Positions 63,001 to 64,000 of a stretch of DNA of 64,000 bases are shown here, in pieces. Source of the DNA: Lasioglossum baleicum (lineage: Eukaryota; Arthropoda; Insecta; Hymenoptera; Halictidae). The stretch covers positions 4,402,001-4,466,000 of the forward strand of contig NC_134942.1 of NCBI RefSeq assembly GCF_051020765.1. Direction: 5' to 3'. Under the pieces are notes generated by a model. It ran no database searches, was not told the DNA's origin, and saw only the letters and a list, made by a program, of their open reading frames with translations. The position numbers were made by a program, and so were the translations under genes. The number at the start of each line of letters is the position of its first letter. Position 1 is the stretch's first letter.

Positions 63001-64000
63001 TCTCTTTCAACCGAGACGCTCGGTATAGATACACTGGGTGTACAAAGTATTCGTACACCTATTAAAAACAAATAACTATTTCACAATCTAAGCTGTTCGG
63101 TCCAATTTTGAGAAAGTTATTCGTTTTTAATAGGTGTACGAAAACTTTGTATATTAGAGATCGCGGTTTTGAATGTGTACTAAAATAGGGATCTTTACTG
63201 TACATCTTAACAGAAGAGAACAGATTTGTAACCTTAATGTTCAACGAAAACCGAATTGCAGATCTACCGGTCCACGTATACTCCGACTACGACACCATAG
63301 TCTCCGCGGGAGTAGAGATCCGTGGGCTAAAGGCGAATGCTATTCAGCGGCGCTACGCCACGTCGGACCCAATTGTCACAGAGTTGAAATTCGTTGCACA
63401 CCGAGACAAGGCAGAGACCAGCCTCAAGGAGATGGTTGTAATATCATCGCAAATCGCTTTAGACTGCAGCTTACTGACCACCCCAAAGATCCTGGAACTG
63501 ATCGATCCCGAGGACAACTTGTCCGTCGAGGAAGTGCTCGCGCCTACCGTACGCAAGGTTTTCGGCAATGAGCCGATGATTCGACCAAAGATGGTGCTCG
63601 TCGCGAACAAGGACAGGTACGAAAAGCTGCCAGACCTCGAGGAGATTACCGTGATAGAGCCGAACAAGTTGCCCGAGGACGGATCCTTCCTTATGGCTGT
63701 CACTTACGACATCTTAACGAAGAAGAGGCAACATTACCTCGATCAGGTGATGGAGGCTATCGCGGAAGACGGGTTTATTCTGACCAAGGAGAGCATAGTG
63801 AACAGCGACACTTATTTGTACATTCGAGGATACGAATTGGCTGTTGTGCTGGAGAAAAGCTACAAAGGCCAGACCTTGTTGCTTCTGAAGAGGTTGGAGA
63901 AACTACCTAGGATCACGGAAGTGGTTTACGTGAACAATACTGAATACAGCTGGCTGAGTAAGGTGAAAGAAACGATGAAGGCCCAGGAAGGGAAGAAGAG
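57050..64000 (+). CDS. Fatty acid synthase, copy E (5' part, continues past window)
   Basis: Exons: 57050-57233, 57313-57563, 57678-57909, 59303-59721, 60150-60443, 60519-60726, 60822-60982, 61057-61374, 61457-61962, 62191-62495, 62573-62971, 63263 to the window end. Each full exon equals its copy A counterpart in length, so about 1,338 codons are open. KS Cys180 (DSACSSS), His312, His350, AT Ser604 and AT His706 are present. In the dehydratase, AHHIIDG of the other copies reads AHYIIDG, so the predicted catalytic His898 is Tyr while Gly902 and Pro907 remain. Exon 12 is divergent near 63349-63390 (RRYATSDPIVTELK). The reductase, ACP and thioesterase regions lie beyond the window. It is probably expressed protein-coding or very recently inactivated. 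Confidence 0.85.
58177..58860. mobile_element. 684-bp near-perfect palindromic MITE in intron 3 of E
   Basis: CAGTAGCGGACAAAAGTTTA at the left is matched by its complement at the right end. Both sides are flanked by TA. The arms meet near 58518 and are almost identical over their whole length. TA flanks suggest a mariner-mobilised element. It sits in the middle of the older intron 3 element. Confidence 0.8.
62055..62145. mobile_element. Shortened intron 9 MITE in synthase E
   Basis: Only the termini remain (GGGAGTAGATTCGTG, then GCGCATCCCGCAGTCATGCA and CGAGTATACCC). It looks like an internal deletion of the element found complete in C. Confidence 0.6.

Overview
This is insect nuclear DNA, most likely from a hymenopteran and plausibly an ant. 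The genes have many short exons, AT-rich introns of about 70-100 nt with GT/AG ends, TATA-box promoters, and dense small DNA transposons. Nothing in it is bacterial. The species cannot be named from the sequence. The exon models were built by hand from reading frames, splice consensus and protein-family order. Every junction I propose preserves phase.

Layout. 1-3,000: intergenic, with two inverted-repeat elements and a possible 5' leader. 3,076-10,071 (+): a 13-exon gene for a citron-type protein of 1,633 aa, with coiled coil, C1 zinc finger, PH and CNH domains but no kinase domain. 10,100-14,000: transposon debris, including a hAT-like element inserted into the terminal repeat of a mariner-like element, and a 16-bp tandem repeat. 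14,301 to the window end (+): a tandem array of animal-type fatty acid synthase genes, called A to E here. A (14,301-24,387) and D (42,692-53,079) are complete 19-exon genes of 2,417 and 2,414 aa. B (25,984-about 26,335) is a remnant. C (29,112-40,055) is open from ketosynthase to acyl carrier protein, but its thioesterase exons are deleted. E starts at 57,050 and runs off the window.

Each synthase is a multidomain cytosolic enzyme (KS-AT-DH-ER-KR-ACP-TE) making fatty acids from malonyl-CoA. In insects such genes supply storage lipid and precursors of cuticular hydrocarbons. The copies have diverged at informative places. C has no thioesterase and an altered dehydratase motif. E has Tyr in place of the predicted catalytic dehydratase His, and an altered core promoter. 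A and D keep every catalytic residue I could check. Shared and private transposon insertions give a relative history: A and D share one 3'-flank insertion site, B and C share the thioesterase-removing deletion, C, D and E share an intron 9 element that A lacks, and D and E share upstream flanks.

The rest is mobile-element material: several near-perfect palindromes, a hAT-like MITE family with 8-bp target duplications in introns of both gene types, a probable solo LTR, a Tc1/mariner transposase pseudogene and a frameshifted virus- or Polinton-like ORF. I saw no tRNA, rRNA or CRISPR.
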